Below the pieces are notes generated by a model. The model made no database searches. It worked only from the letters and a program-made list of their open reading frames with translations, and was not told where the DNA came from. A stretch of 64,000 nucleotides of DNA from Erythrobasidium yunnanense. Taxonomy: Eukaryota > Basidiomycota > Cystobasidiomycetes > Erythrobasidiales > Erythrobasidiaceae. The position numbers were made by a program, and so were the translations under genes. Positions within the stretch are counted from its first letter, which is position 1. The number at the start of each line of letters is the position of its first letter. The stretch lies in NCBI GenBank assembly GCA_001600175.1, contig BCJC01000004.1, positions 1,674,001-1,738,000 of the forward strand, read 5' to 3'. This document shows positions 11,172-21,167 of the stretch, one piece after another.

Positions 11172-13553
11172 TTAGTGGGTGAAGATATATGCCAGAATAA
11201 CAATGATGAGGAGAAGCGCTACCAGAGAAGCCATCTCCATCTCTGCAGTGGAGCCATATAATGTCTTGCTATCTCTTGGAAGGTAGATGAAGTCGTGCGT
11301 GGACGTGCGGAGCATCGACCACCAAAGATGGATCTGACCTTTCGGATATAGCGTGGTACAATACCTGTAAATCGTTTGTAAGCGGTTTGTTCACTGTCGC
11401 ATCGTTATCAGAGCTCACCCATCCTTGTCATTATACCATGCTCCACTTTGCACGTGTTCCCAGATGGTTCTGCAAACAATCGGAATCAGCCAGGGCTGAT
11501 GAGGCACCATTGTGAGACGACTAACTTCTTCACTTCTGCCCGCAGCCACTCCTGCCACTCTTGCTCTTTTTCCGCTCGAACAGTAACAAGATCGACATCT
11601 TCTTCCTGCAAGACCGGCTGTATCATATGCTTGAGCACCATATCGATCTGGCATTCCGACGTAAAGATAGCAGAGCTATGCCCCGTCCCTAGATTTGGTC
11701 CGTATAGCGTGCAAAAGTTGGGGAAAGAAGAGTAGAACTGGAGCGATATCGGTTCAGCAAGCAGTTATAGACAGAGGGCGCAGTACTTACAGTACCTTTG
11801 TAGCTCGAGATGCCTCGCCCATCTCCTCGCATATGATCTTGAAGATCAATACTATTGCGTCCAGTCACTTTTAGCGAATGAAGGTATTTCTGAGCTTGGA
11901 AGCCTAGATTGTGGCAGTCAGTGGACACGACCTGTGTACGGGGTTGTAAACGTACCTGTCGCTGCTATGATGACATCCGCTGGTATAGACCTCCCATCTT
12001 GGGTGATAACGCCGTCTGAGGTAATCGCCTGAACATGTTCGCTCTCGAAGTCGACATTTGCTTGATGAACTGAAAGCATGGTCAGCGCGGACGAATGCTA
12101 TTCAGATATCCAGACATACGTGTCTGTAGGTACCCATTGTCGAAGACAACCCGCTTAGCGCCGAAAGCGAAGTTTGGAACCATCTTGTCTCGGTATGCGG
12201 CTGGAGCTGCTTTGCAGATGCTGCACAGCATCAAACATCAGCAAGACCATCAGATCTCCGAAGTCTGCATGTACTTACAAGGCTTTCGAGATCTTCTCTT
12301 GTTTCGCCCTATACCGCTTTCCAGATGTGACTGACATAGCTTGAAAGCCTTCTTCACAAGCTGCAAAGAGAGCTACGCGTAGAAGCTTCTTGCCTAAATC
12401 GCTATACTTGCACAAGAAATCAAAGAGCCAAGGAAGAGGTAAAGTAGGTCGAGGTAGGTACCAATGTCGTGACGGCCCAAAGATAGTGAGATGCTTGACA
12501 TGAGGAGCGATGGAGGTGACAACCTGTTGAGCAGCTACCCATACGAAGTCAGCGACGGCCCGCAGTCCAAATAGACCAGACATACTGCATCCATTGCCAA
12601 GAACCACGACGCGCTTGTGCTGTCATTGAGCTTAGCCTCAGTTCACCTTTCGCGCACGCAAGTGACATACCTTCAGGTCGAGTGTCTCGTCGTAAGCGCC
12701 TGTGTGCACGATTCGCCCTTTGAAAGTCTCTTGTCCTGGTATATTGATAGGTTTCTGCAGCAATACTAGTGTCAGCCGCTTTAGTCGAAGACCTGATACA
12801 TGCGAGCTCACCGGCAGAGTCAAATTACCAACAGCAGATACCAAGATCTTACAAGTATGCATGATGGGTTCCTTCGAGATCTTGCCCGTAAGATCTCGGA
12901 TGTAGACTTCCCATCGATTTGTCATTGCATTCCAAGCAGCTGAAGTGACCTCGCTTTGGAAGATCGTATTGCTTTCGAGGATATGGTATTTCGAAGCGAT
13001 ACGTTCGGTGTAGTCTCGGATGCTTGCTCCATCCATGAAGAGGTCCTCTTGAGAAACAAGGTGTGAGATAGGAGAGTGATATGGGAGAACAACATGAAAA
13101 GCTCACTCCAATACTCTTGTGCAAAGCTCAAGCTGTAGAAAGCAGTAGGAATATCGCAAGCAACGCCTGGATAGCGATTGTTTGCCCATCTGCGAGCGTA
13201 CGAGTATAAGCTTCTGCGCATGTCCCATTCATGGTACGATGTATGCTTACACTCCTCCGAAGGAAGTAGATCTTTCGCTTAAGATCGAGGAAGGAAAGGT
13301 CAGAAAGAGAATATGACAGTTTCGACTAGGCCTGTCATACACGAGTAGGAAGTCTTGCATGCCCATACGCCGTCGAAGTTCTGCGATTAAGAAGCTGAGT
13401 CAAACTTCCTAATTAGCAATGTCAAGGTTCCTTACGGACTGCCATAGCTAAGCCGGAGAAGCCGCCGCCTGTCATCGAGCGTAACGAAGAGATCAGCTGC
13501 AGCTTGCAGCGAGTACGGCGAGTCGCCTTACCAACAATGATGACTTCAGGCAT
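11172..13553 (-). CDS. Flavin-dependent (Baeyer-Villiger-like) monooxygenase with C-terminal membrane tail
   Basis: A class B flavoprotein monooxygenase that would use FAD and NADPH to oxygenate a small lipophilic substrate, which I cannot predict. The start MPEVIIVG, after removal of the first intron, joins GGFSGLAMAV to give the FAD-binding GxGxxG loop. A YPGVACDIPT segment follows, as in BVMO-like proteins. The NADPH-binding loop reads VVVLGNGC and continues TAQQVV once the intron at about 12539-12589 is removed. A large C-terminal part includes GTGHSSAIFTSE. The last exon (11172-11363) ends in a clear hydrophobic helix, MASLVALLLIIVILAYIFTH, which suggests a tail anchor in the ER or another endomembrane. 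Many short introns are present; I have not fixed every edge. Confidence 0.8.
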
Positions 13554-13574
13554 AATGTGAATGTGCGTTGCGAT

Positions 13575-14021
13575 TCAATTAGTCTGTAAAGGAGAGGGAT
13601 GGCAGAAGGAGGACAAGAGCCACTCCTGCTTGACAGAGCTGTCATTTTGAGCCCTAGTCTGTGGCTGAAGTATCACACGAGCCGAGCAGACCTTGTGACG
13701 CCAACAGATAGAAGCTGTCAGAAGCATGAATAGTACTCTTGCGAGCTCGCGGTATCCCGGAGCTGGAAGGCCTGCGAGATTCTTGACAGCTCGGATGGTT
13801 GCCGATTGGCTCACGTTCGACGCGAGCCACGTCCGGTAGGCTTTCCGTGGCTGAGGTTGCATGCGCATACGCTGAAGCAACGCGTGGGAAACAGACGAGT
13901 GGAGGTGGACGAATGCATGGGAAGCTGACAGAGTCGAGGGGCCGGAGGATGTCATCGAGGAAGCCAGAAGTGAGAAGAAGCCGTCGAACTGCAGGACGTA
14001 AGCCACACCCGTCTTGTCCAT
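13575..14021 (-). CDS. Doubtful small ORF, hypothetical
   Basis: An unspliced frame of 148 residues starting MDKTGVAYVLQFDG, with one hydrophobic stretch near ARVLFMLLTASICW. I recognise no domain, and an antisense frame of similar length exists, so it may be chance. It fills most of the spacer between the monooxygenase start and the Gly-zipper gene. No upstream exon could be joined convincingly. Confidence 0.25.
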   Translation of the reverse strand: MDKTGVAYVLQFDGFFSLLASSMTSSGPSTLSASHAFVHLHSSVSHALLQRMRMQPQPRKAYRTWLASNVSQSATIRAVKNLAGLPAPGYRELARVLFMLLTASICWRHKVCSARVILQPQTRAQNDSSVKQEWLLSSFCHPSPLQTN

Positions 14022-14250
14022 AAGCTTTTCGGAGGAGGATAGCGGTCTACTTCGTAGGTGAGCCGGTTGGACCTCGCGTTGGGTCACTGCATGTTCAGCG
14101 GGCCTGCGGATGATCTTTGGTTAGCCGGAGAAACTGTGAAAATCAGCATGAGCGAAGTGTGATTCGATATCGATGCTTGTTCATGGCAATTTCAGAGTAC
14201 TGCTACAACCATTGCTCTATTGCATGGCTTTTCTGTCCTTTTCCGTCCAT

Positions 14251-14849
14251 CTATGCATTGTATTTGGCGTCTCCAGCAACATTTCGGTGTGCTGACGATG
14301 GGTCGGTGCTGGATGAAGCAGCGTCTGTAGGTGTGCTCCCGATCAGCATTATTTCCTGGTTGGAACCTATCTCTCCTCGTACCTCCGGATACCTTCTCAG
14401 CTGTAGCCTGTACATTTCCGCCAATTGCACCTAATGCAAGCATCGCTATCAGCATCCTTTACAGAATCAATGCTTTCAAGATGCCTACCTTCGGTCGTGA
14501 ACTGCTGGCCGATGGCGCCTTGCTTATCGAAAGGACCGCCTACAGCTTGTCTGCAACAATCGTGCGGTCAGCAACTACATCTTGATGCACTGAAACTGCT
14601 TGCAACGCACCCAATGCTGCCGGCTGCTCCATCCGCCTTGAAAGCACCTCCGATGGCTCCGTCCTATTACGCAGAAGGTATTAATCAGCTGGGAGTAGGA
14701 AGCATGTCGATGGACATGGATGTACCTCTCTGAAAGCTGATGCTCCTGATGCGACTGATTGCTGTTGTTCACGAAAACGCGTCGGGAGAGTCAGCGCGGA
14801 TCCATGGTCATCTTGAAGGAAGAGCTTCACGCACCTTGATGCTGTCCAT
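14251..14849 (-). CDS. Small Gly-zipper-like fungal protein, multi-exon
   Basis: A small protein of about 110 residues built from short exons. Exon 1 is only 15 nt (MDSIK, 14835-14849). Exon 2 (14726-14761) gives QSVASGASAFRE. The next exon gives DGAIGGAFKADGAAGSIG, then QAVGGPFDKQGAIGQQFTTE, then GAIGGNVQATAEK. The tail EIMLIGSTPTDAASSSTDPS ends at 14251-14253. The repeating GAIG, GGPFDK and GQQFTxEG units are typical of a widespread group of small fungal proteins of unknown role. Phases close at every junction I checked, which supports the model. No signal peptide or membrane helix is evident. The alternating Gly spacing could support helix packing, but that is inference. Confidence 0.75.
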
Positions 14850-14945
14850 TATCGTTATTGCTGTTGGAAGTATGGAAGGTGTTTGTATAGAAAGAAGGAA
14901 GGTCGCTAATTCACGTTCAGTTAATGATTCGCATGACCTCACGGA

Positions 14946-16459
14946 TCATCCGCCACTGAGTCTCCTCATCGTGATCGGCACGACGCGTAAACTAGTCTCG
15001 ATAAAGTCCAGAATGCGTTGTATCAGGATGTACGAGACGATCATGATTAGAATGATAGTTGCTGGATGGAGAGCTGCGAGGGCTTCAACTTGAGTCTGCT
15101 TTCTGGGGTTTATCCGGGGTCGAGCAGGTGGAGATGCCGTACCGACGAGGGACGCGGCTTCTTCTAATGCAAGAACGCGCTTATATAAGTCTGCTATCTG
15201 ATCCTTGGTGTTTGGCGCCTCGATCCTCTCGGCTGTAGACGTGCCTTCCAAGCCCGAGTCCGGAGGGACTGCCTCTTTAGATACTGCTGCAGGCGCCGGC
15301 TCGTCCCGCATCTTCTTCTCCACACTTGCATAGTCCTTCAAGACCAATCTTGAGAACAGATCCACGAAAGCCAGCTTTGTAGCCGTTGAAGCTGGATCCA
15401 GATCATGTTTCCCAACTCTCATTTCGCCAAAAGTAAGCGATATACTACGTTCCTCCTGCGCAGGTAGTTGTCCAGCTACTATACTAGCTGAGACCAGCGA
15501 CCTGAAGAGATACGTCGAATCTAGCGAATTGTCCTGAAGCTTGCTTTCTTTCATTGTATCTGGATCTGTGCTTAAAGTCGCATCTGCTTCTGTTTCTTCT
15601 GACCATTTTTCATAGAGTAGAGTAAGCCAAGAGATCAAGATCGATAAGAGATGCTCAGGCTGATTCCCGAAGAAAGCTTCTTGTGCAGCGAATCTTTGGG
15701 AGAAAATGTCTTGTAGAGCAGGTCTATCTATCGGCGTCCGAATTTGTGAGCCTGGTTGTAGGACGGCTATGCGACCGAACTCTACGCTATCATTTGCCAA
15801 TTGTGATTAGCTGGTCTTGCGTTATCCGATCCATGGCAGGAGGGGGACCCACCTTTGCATAGTGTCTGCTGAATAGCTGCTCGCAGCTAGGTATTCTTGA
15901 GGGATTTTCCAGTTATGCAGCATCCCGCCTTCATCCCCATTATCGAGCGACCAAGCTGTTCTCGTAGCTGGATCAAGCAACCTCGCCAATGCTTCTCCTA
16001 CGCCCAGCTGGTCTGCTATGACTCGTGCAGAGCTCAAAGGCACCCATATATCATCGACTGCATCCAAGGCCATATAGTCAGCTTTGTCCATGTAGAAACA
16101 GCAGAAAGGTAGACGGACACGGTGCCAATCTGCCAAGATGGACATCATAGTCTGGTTTATGTAGATTGAAGCGTACGAGCGCGTCGAGCAGCGGTATTCC
16201 AGACGCGACGAAGAGCCTAGCAGCCGAGACGAAGCCTTCACTGCAGGATCCATAGCGGCTTAGTGAGCTCGTTCCAGACAGTCTAGTCATGAGTTGTGAT
16301 TCACCCCAACTCTGGATCTAGTAAGCGTACGATCTCTACGTTGTTTAGCTGGACAGTGAGGCATGGCGTCGCAAGGATATTTGAGCGCCGGCTTGGGAAA
16401 AGCTTGAAGCGCATGGGCAGGCATATAGCAGTGGGAGTATCATCTTGCTGCGTTATCAT
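14946..16459 (-). CDS. Bqt4-like inner nuclear membrane protein (APSES domain plus tail anchor)
   Basis: In fission yeast, Bqt4 ties telomeres to the nuclear envelope; it has an N-terminal APSES-like fold and a C-terminal membrane helix, and this gene has both. The first exon starts MITQQDDTPT and holds LNNVEIVRLLDPEL. After an intron of about 46 nt comes EGFVSAARLFVASGIP, like the VSASQMFKAAFP segment of Bqt4/APSES proteins. Then DDIWVPLSSARVIADQLGVG and EALARLLDPAT form the second half of the domain. The long middle is acidic and disordered with a coiled stretch (KDQIADLYKRVLALEEA). The helix TIILIMIVSYILIQRIL sits about 25 residues from the stop. The intron between about 16135 and 16190 is not fully resolved. 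Confidence 0.7.
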
Positions 16460-16710
16460 CCCGAATCGCAGTTGGTTTCATTGACCTTGCTTGACTGGAG
16501 ACCGACATGTTGATCGGCAGAAGAGCTTGGACGCAGCTGAGACCGCACTACAATCCTATACAGCAGCAACGTAGCATCGTGCGACTTCAATGCCACCATC
16601 TACAGCGTCGAAGCATCCATCACAACGCGACATTGCAGTCCGAGAAAGAACGACGATCAGGGCAAGGCGATAAGAGCGTAAGCAGAACAGCGACAACGTC
16701 ACAACTATAG

Positions 16711-16980
16711 ATGGCTGATACACAACCATATCAGACAAATGAGATGCAGCAGTCGAAAGAAGGGAAACCCCAACACAAGCTTACCGCGAAAGAGAAGGAC
16801 GACATCATCATGGCGCGCATGAAGGCAAGAATGAGCTTGGAGGGGGATGAGCGTGCGTCCATCACAGCATATACTCGATTGGAAGAGACTGATGTCTTAG
16901 TTGCAGCCTACGAGGATGGTCAGCCTGCTCATTCTGGCCTGCGAGGAAACGTCAAGCGCAACATGTTCAGAGTCATCTGA
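16711..16980 (+). CDS. Small hypothetical protein, 89 residues
   Basis: Single-exon frame starting MADTQPYQTNEM. It is highly charged and predicted helical (KLTAKEKDDIIMARMKARM), with no signal peptide or membrane segment. It is divergent from the Bqt4-like gene, sharing a spacer of about 250 bp. I recognise no family. The length, charge pattern and lack of a competing antisense frame make it more likely real than not. Confidence 0.5.
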   Translation: MADTQPYQTNEMQQSKEGKPQHKLTAKEKDDIIMARMKARMSLEGDERASITAYTRLEETDVLVAAYEDGQPAHSGLRGNVKRNMFRVI

Positions 16981-17181
16981 AGTACAATCTCTTATCGTTC
17001 AGTAATTAGTAGCAGTCATAGTGTCAAGTCAGTGTCATGCAGCATATGCGCCTTTTGCCAGACCGAATTACAAGCATACAAATTCCTCCAGCTGCATTGC
17101 CTGCGAGATAGTCCGACAATAGCAAGGATAGCGTAGGGAAATCTCTAGCTCAAAGGAAAGAGAACGACGAAAGCGAGCTGT

Positions 17182-18234
17182 TTAGATGAAGCCAATCTGC
17201 GAAAGAAAGTCGAAAAGTCAGAAGAGCTTTAGAGTGATGAGAAATGAAGAAGTAGGCCCACCTTGTTGGCAATATCCAACGCATCAACCTCTGGGGAGAG
17301 GCGGATGTATGCCTTTTTCGTTCCGTCGGGGCTGGCGCACAAACTATCGTCAGCAAGTTCTTCGCTGGATCAGTCTCTTTATGATCCTTGGCTCACCGGA
17401 TGAGAGTGTTGATCTTGAGAGCCTGAACGTCGTAGAGCTGTTTTACAGCCTGCTTGATCTGGCGCTTGTTGCTCTTCAAGCTGACGATGAAGACGAGCGT
17501 GTTGTTCTCCTCAATCTTCTTCATGGCCGTCTCGGTGTTCAAGGGGAATCGGAGGATGGAGTAGGCATCACTGCGGGGTTGATGAGGGATGGACTTGCGG
17601 GGGTACTTCTCGTGTCGGGAGAGTCGGAGGGCTGCAAACCGTCGTTAGTCCAGTTCTCATGCTGGTTGCAATTTACGCAAGGCGTACTTTTGGGTCGGTG
17701 GACTGCGAGCATGAAGCAGAGTCAGCATGATCCTCCACCATTGAACATGTGTATTGCTCACAGGTCGCAGAGGTGCGCACTTTCCTCAAGGTGCGGGAAG
17801 AAGTGCCCTTAAGGACGGCCTTCTTGGCTGGTAAATTCACATAATGTCAGCCTACGTCGACCACACCTTGCAGAAATCAATGATAATACGCACCAGCCTT
17901 GGCCTTTGCATCTTGAGGCTTTGCAGCGGCTGTTTGAAGTGAAGATAGACAGACAAGTCTCGCAGTCAGCGAATGTGTCGTCGAAGCTTCGAGCCAAGTA
18001 GCGAGCGAGCGAGCAGGCCAGCGCCAGCAGAGGTCCAGCAGCAGCGGCGTTGCTATCCCATCTCTTCAATAGCCATCTTGATGCCATTCCTGCTATCCTG
18101 CTATCTCGGCGAGCCTTAAACTTGCTCAGAATCCATCCGTTCTTTCTCGTTTAGCCATGCACGCTGCTGCTGCTGTCCTCGCTGTTTCTGTTGCTATTGC
18201 TGTACTCTTGATGCTCACTCTTTGTAGGTGCCAT
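17182..18234 (-). CDS. RPL25: 60S ribosomal protein uL23 (L23a/RPL25)
   Basis: Large-subunit ribosomal protein at the polypeptide exit tunnel and docking site for SRP. Seven exons close exactly to 150 residues: 18219-18234, 17894-17929, 17762-17827, 17688-17702, 17397-17631, 17262-17331 and 17182-17196. The start [19 protein letters not shown] is made only by splicing the 16-nt first exon over a 275-nt intron. The conserved core [37 protein letters not shown] and [18 protein letters not shown] is intact, and the last exon encodes IGFI and stop. Two exons are only 15 nt. A long first intron is usual for fungal ribosomal protein genes. It is divergent from the esterase gene at 18497. Confidence 0.95.
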
Positions 18235-18496
18235 TGTTCTTGAGGATGTTGGTGTCGCGCGGGAAGAAAGAGTCACTTGGAGTCTGCAAACTTCCAGCTC
18301 TCCCAAATTTCAAGGGCGAGGAGAGGGAGAAAAAGAGCGCTGCAAAAAAATACAGCAAAAATCACAAGGATTGCACAGCTGATATAACACTCTCTCGTCA
18401 CATCCTACTCTCAGCTTCCTCCTCTTCACTTGCTGCCCGCTTTTCCTGCAAAAAATCTGGCTTTTTGAGCGGGTGGCAAAACTCGCTGAGCAAGGC
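18235..18496. promoter_or_regulatory. Shared divergent promoter region of RPL25 and the PAF-AH gene
   Basis: About 260 bp between two divergent start codons. It contains A/T tracts (CAAAAAAATAC near 18343) but no motif I can name with confidence. Confidence 0.4.
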
Positions 18497-20064
18497 ATGG
18501 GCATCATCTCGTCGCAGCTGTCTGCATACAGCGGGCCTCACTCTGTAGGAATCCACGATGTCGAAGTATCCCTTTCCAAGCCAGAAGTATTTGGGACCTC
18601 CTTGTTATCCGCAGAGACAGGCGAGTATGCCTTCCAGCTCGAAACAGTCCTCTTCTCCCTCTTCTATCCCTGCACTCCTTCCTCCTCATCATCTCGTTTA
18701 TCCCACCCGTATTGGCTCGAGCGCCCGATCGGCAAAATAACAGCTGGATACACGCGATTCGCAAATCGGACACCTTCGAATCGTATATACGCATATATCC
18801 TTGTATGTTTGAACTGGTTCATCGGTGCAAGACTCGTTATTCCTGCGATCCAGTCGGCAGAGCTGAAAAGAAGAAAAGAAGGAAAGAAATGGCCTGTAGT
18901 CGTCTTTTCGCATGGCCTGGCGGGAAATAGGAAGTGCTATAGTCAATACTGCGGTGAGATGGCTAGTAGAGGATATATAGTGGCTGTCATGGAGCACAGA
19001 GATGGGACGGCGCCTTTTACGCGCGTCTTGGGCAGAGACAGCACGGTCAAGCGCGACCTACAGTGGATCGATCCAAAGACATTGCAGTGCGTGGACTCAG
19101 CATTTGACATGGTATGAGTACTGACTCGGTCTGCAGCTGGAAGGACGGCAGCAAGCTCACTTCACTCCAAGTCCGCGCTGAGCAATTAACGATGCGCGTA
19201 TCCGAGATCGAGAAAGCCCTAGATGTCCTCAAAGACATCAACTCTTCTGAGACCATGAAGAACCTGCATCAAGCACATCAGCCTGACATGGACTGGTCCG
19301 CCTGGAGCGATTCTATGCAAGTCGATAAGAACGTCACTATGGCAGGCCATAGTTTCGGGGCAGCTACAGTGCTTGAGACACTCAAGGATTCCCGCTTTGG
19401 CAATACCTTCAAGCAGGGCATATGCTTGGATCCTGTATGCAGTACTTCGTCCTCACTCTCTTTCGCTAAACTGACACGCATCACGCTACGTAGTGGGTTG
19501 ATCCGATAGGCCAAGGAGTAGCTACCGAGTCTCCTGAAGACACTAAGCCTGATGCATCGATGTCATCGGAGGAGCGTAAGAGCGGTCTTCGCGTACCGAT
19601 CATCGTGCAGAACTCGCAGGCGTTCACGTAAGTTCCTGGTTACGTCTCGCCTTCTTTTGAGATTGCGCTGACTTTCCTACTTGCAGCGACTGGAAGGACC
19701 ACTTCAAGAAAGTCAAAGACCTTGTCCTGGCCAACAAAGCTGCTGGCACTTCATACCTCATCACTATCCGTAAGTCTGCATCCGGATCTACACAACCTTC
19801 AGTATTGACTAACGCTGATCTCATAATTGTTCAGACAATACCGCCCACATCTCCTTCTCCGACTTCCTTCTTCTTCTTCCAACCTGGTACAGCTGGTATG
19901 CCCAGCGCTTCAGAGGATCCACCAAGACGCCGAAGAGGGATATGGACACTATCGTGCAAGCTAGTCTGGAGTTCATGGACCACTCGCAAGATGGGAAGCG
20001 GCCCCTGCTGGAGGGCAGCTCGACGAAGGAGACAAGTGCTCTGACGGTGCATGTTCCCGTCTAG
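18497..20064 (+). CDS. PAF acetylhydrolase-type lipase/esterase
   Basis: Fungal member of the plasma/type II platelet-activating-factor acetylhydrolase family, which removes short or oxidised acyl chains from phospholipids. Five exons close in frame (18497-19086, 19137-19434, 19494-19627, 19687-19769, 19835-20064) to 444 residues. Landmarks are GPHSVGIHDVEV near the start, WPVVVFSHGLAGNRKCYSQY with the oxyanion region, GYIVAVMEHRDG, the nucleophile elbow TMAGHSFGAATV, and the histidine segment HNTAHISFSDF in the last exon. There is no N-terminal signal peptide, so the enzyme is probably intracellular. The start was taken as the first in-frame ATG before the conserved region. The C-terminal tail after about residue 400 is polar. 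Confidence 0.9.
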
Positions 20065-20264
20065 AATGATTTTGAAGCAACGAAGGAATACGTGAGCAAG
20101 AGTCATACGACCTCATAAAGGGCTCTGTTCGAACAGCAAATCTCGATACAGGGGGAGAGCAGCTTTACAAAGGATCTCGTCCGATCAAAGGGTATCTGCT
20201 ACGGTGTTGCTGCTCGAGCCCACTGAGGTCGCTGTTGCTCTCGCAACAGCACTTTCATCGAACC

Positions 20265-20885
20265 ATGAAATTAAGAAACGCCTTTCCCATTCATAACCAC
20301 CCAAATGGACCTCTCTGGTGCAGAGATCCGACCGTCATGGATGATATACTGAATCGGAAACAGGGCAAGAAGCCTAAGCATGTCAAGATGGCTCCGCAAC
20401 AAGGTACTATTGAAGATCGTCAAGGTTCGACCATCTCCGTCACATCCAAAGCATCTACGTATGATGGGATCGATCACCTCGACACATTGCAGCGAACGCC
20501 ATCGGGCCGTGGTCTATTCATCCACGACAAGTTGACGATCAGGCCAACGCCTCTAAAGCAGCGGGTCGCCGCTGTTCTAGGCCGAAGGGAGCCCGTGATA
20601 TTGCGTAGTAGACGTGGCGACAAATACGAAACATCTGAATGGACTACAACTCGTTCTGGCAAGGATATGTGCCGCACGTCAGAGAGGACTATCTTATCGA
20701 AAGAAGTGGCAGACGAGATAGCTTCGCTCGCTGCGAAAGGCAAGGATGGGATCGCAAACAAGGACGAAGATGAGGATGATGAAGATGGTGATTATACCAA
20801 GAACGTGCCTGCTACAAGGAGAGTCGTACGTATGCATGCGCGTAAGAAACACCGAGTCAGGCGGTCGAAAAACGAAAGGTTTTGA
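20265..20885 (+). CDS. Unrecognised basic protein, paralog of the 28228-29010 gene
   Basis: Single exon of 206 residues, no domain I recognise. It shares with the minus-strand gene at 28228-29010 an ordered set of blocks: a TVMDDILNRKQGKKPKHVK block, a Ser-rich STISVTSKAS block, LDTLQRTPSGRGLFIHD, and PLKQRV. The C-terminus has an acidic run (KDEDEDDEDGDYTK) followed by a basic one (RMHARKKHRVRRSK), which could be a nuclear signal or a nucleic-acid-binding tail. The start ATG at 20265 was chosen because upstream in-frame codons are not ATG. Its shared order of motifs with a second gene 8 kb away argues that it is a real coding gene. Confidence 0.65.
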   Translation: MKLRNAFPIHNHPNGPLWCRDPTVMDDILNRKQGKKPKHVKMAPQQGTIEDRQGSTISVTSKASTYDGIDHLDTLQRTPSGRGLFIHDKLTIRPTPLKQRVAAVLGRREPVILRSRRGDKYETSEWTTTRSGKDMCRTSERTILSKEVADEIASLAAKGKDGIANKDEDEDDEDGDYTKNVPATRRVVRMHARKKHRVRRSKNERF

Positions 20886-21167
20886 GGAAAGTATCTATCC
20901 CACATATAGCCACCTCTTCGTTTGCCGATTTGGAATACTTTCATCCACACATGCTCGTCCGTTGAGATGCTGGAGTGTTACGGCTTTCCGACCAAGATAT
21001 TGGCTTGCAGGCATTGTTCTGCCTCGATGTCGAACTAGGCAGCAACTCGTGCGCACGGCCTTCCTTGCTGCTTGTCAAGCATTTGCCGGTATCGACTCGC
21101 GCAGAAAGAATGAACGCGTCCGGGTTTTCTAGGCTATCTTGACTTGGATGTATGCTGAAGAAGCCAT

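Noticed and set aside
17809-18087. Minus-strand 92-codon frame over the RPL25 first intron
   Set aside because: It crosses the intron of RPL25. The spliced model gives exact uL23 sequence, so this is chance.
20746-21132. Plus-strand 128-codon frame
   Set aside because: It overlaps the end of the unknown paralog gene in another frame and has no support of its own.
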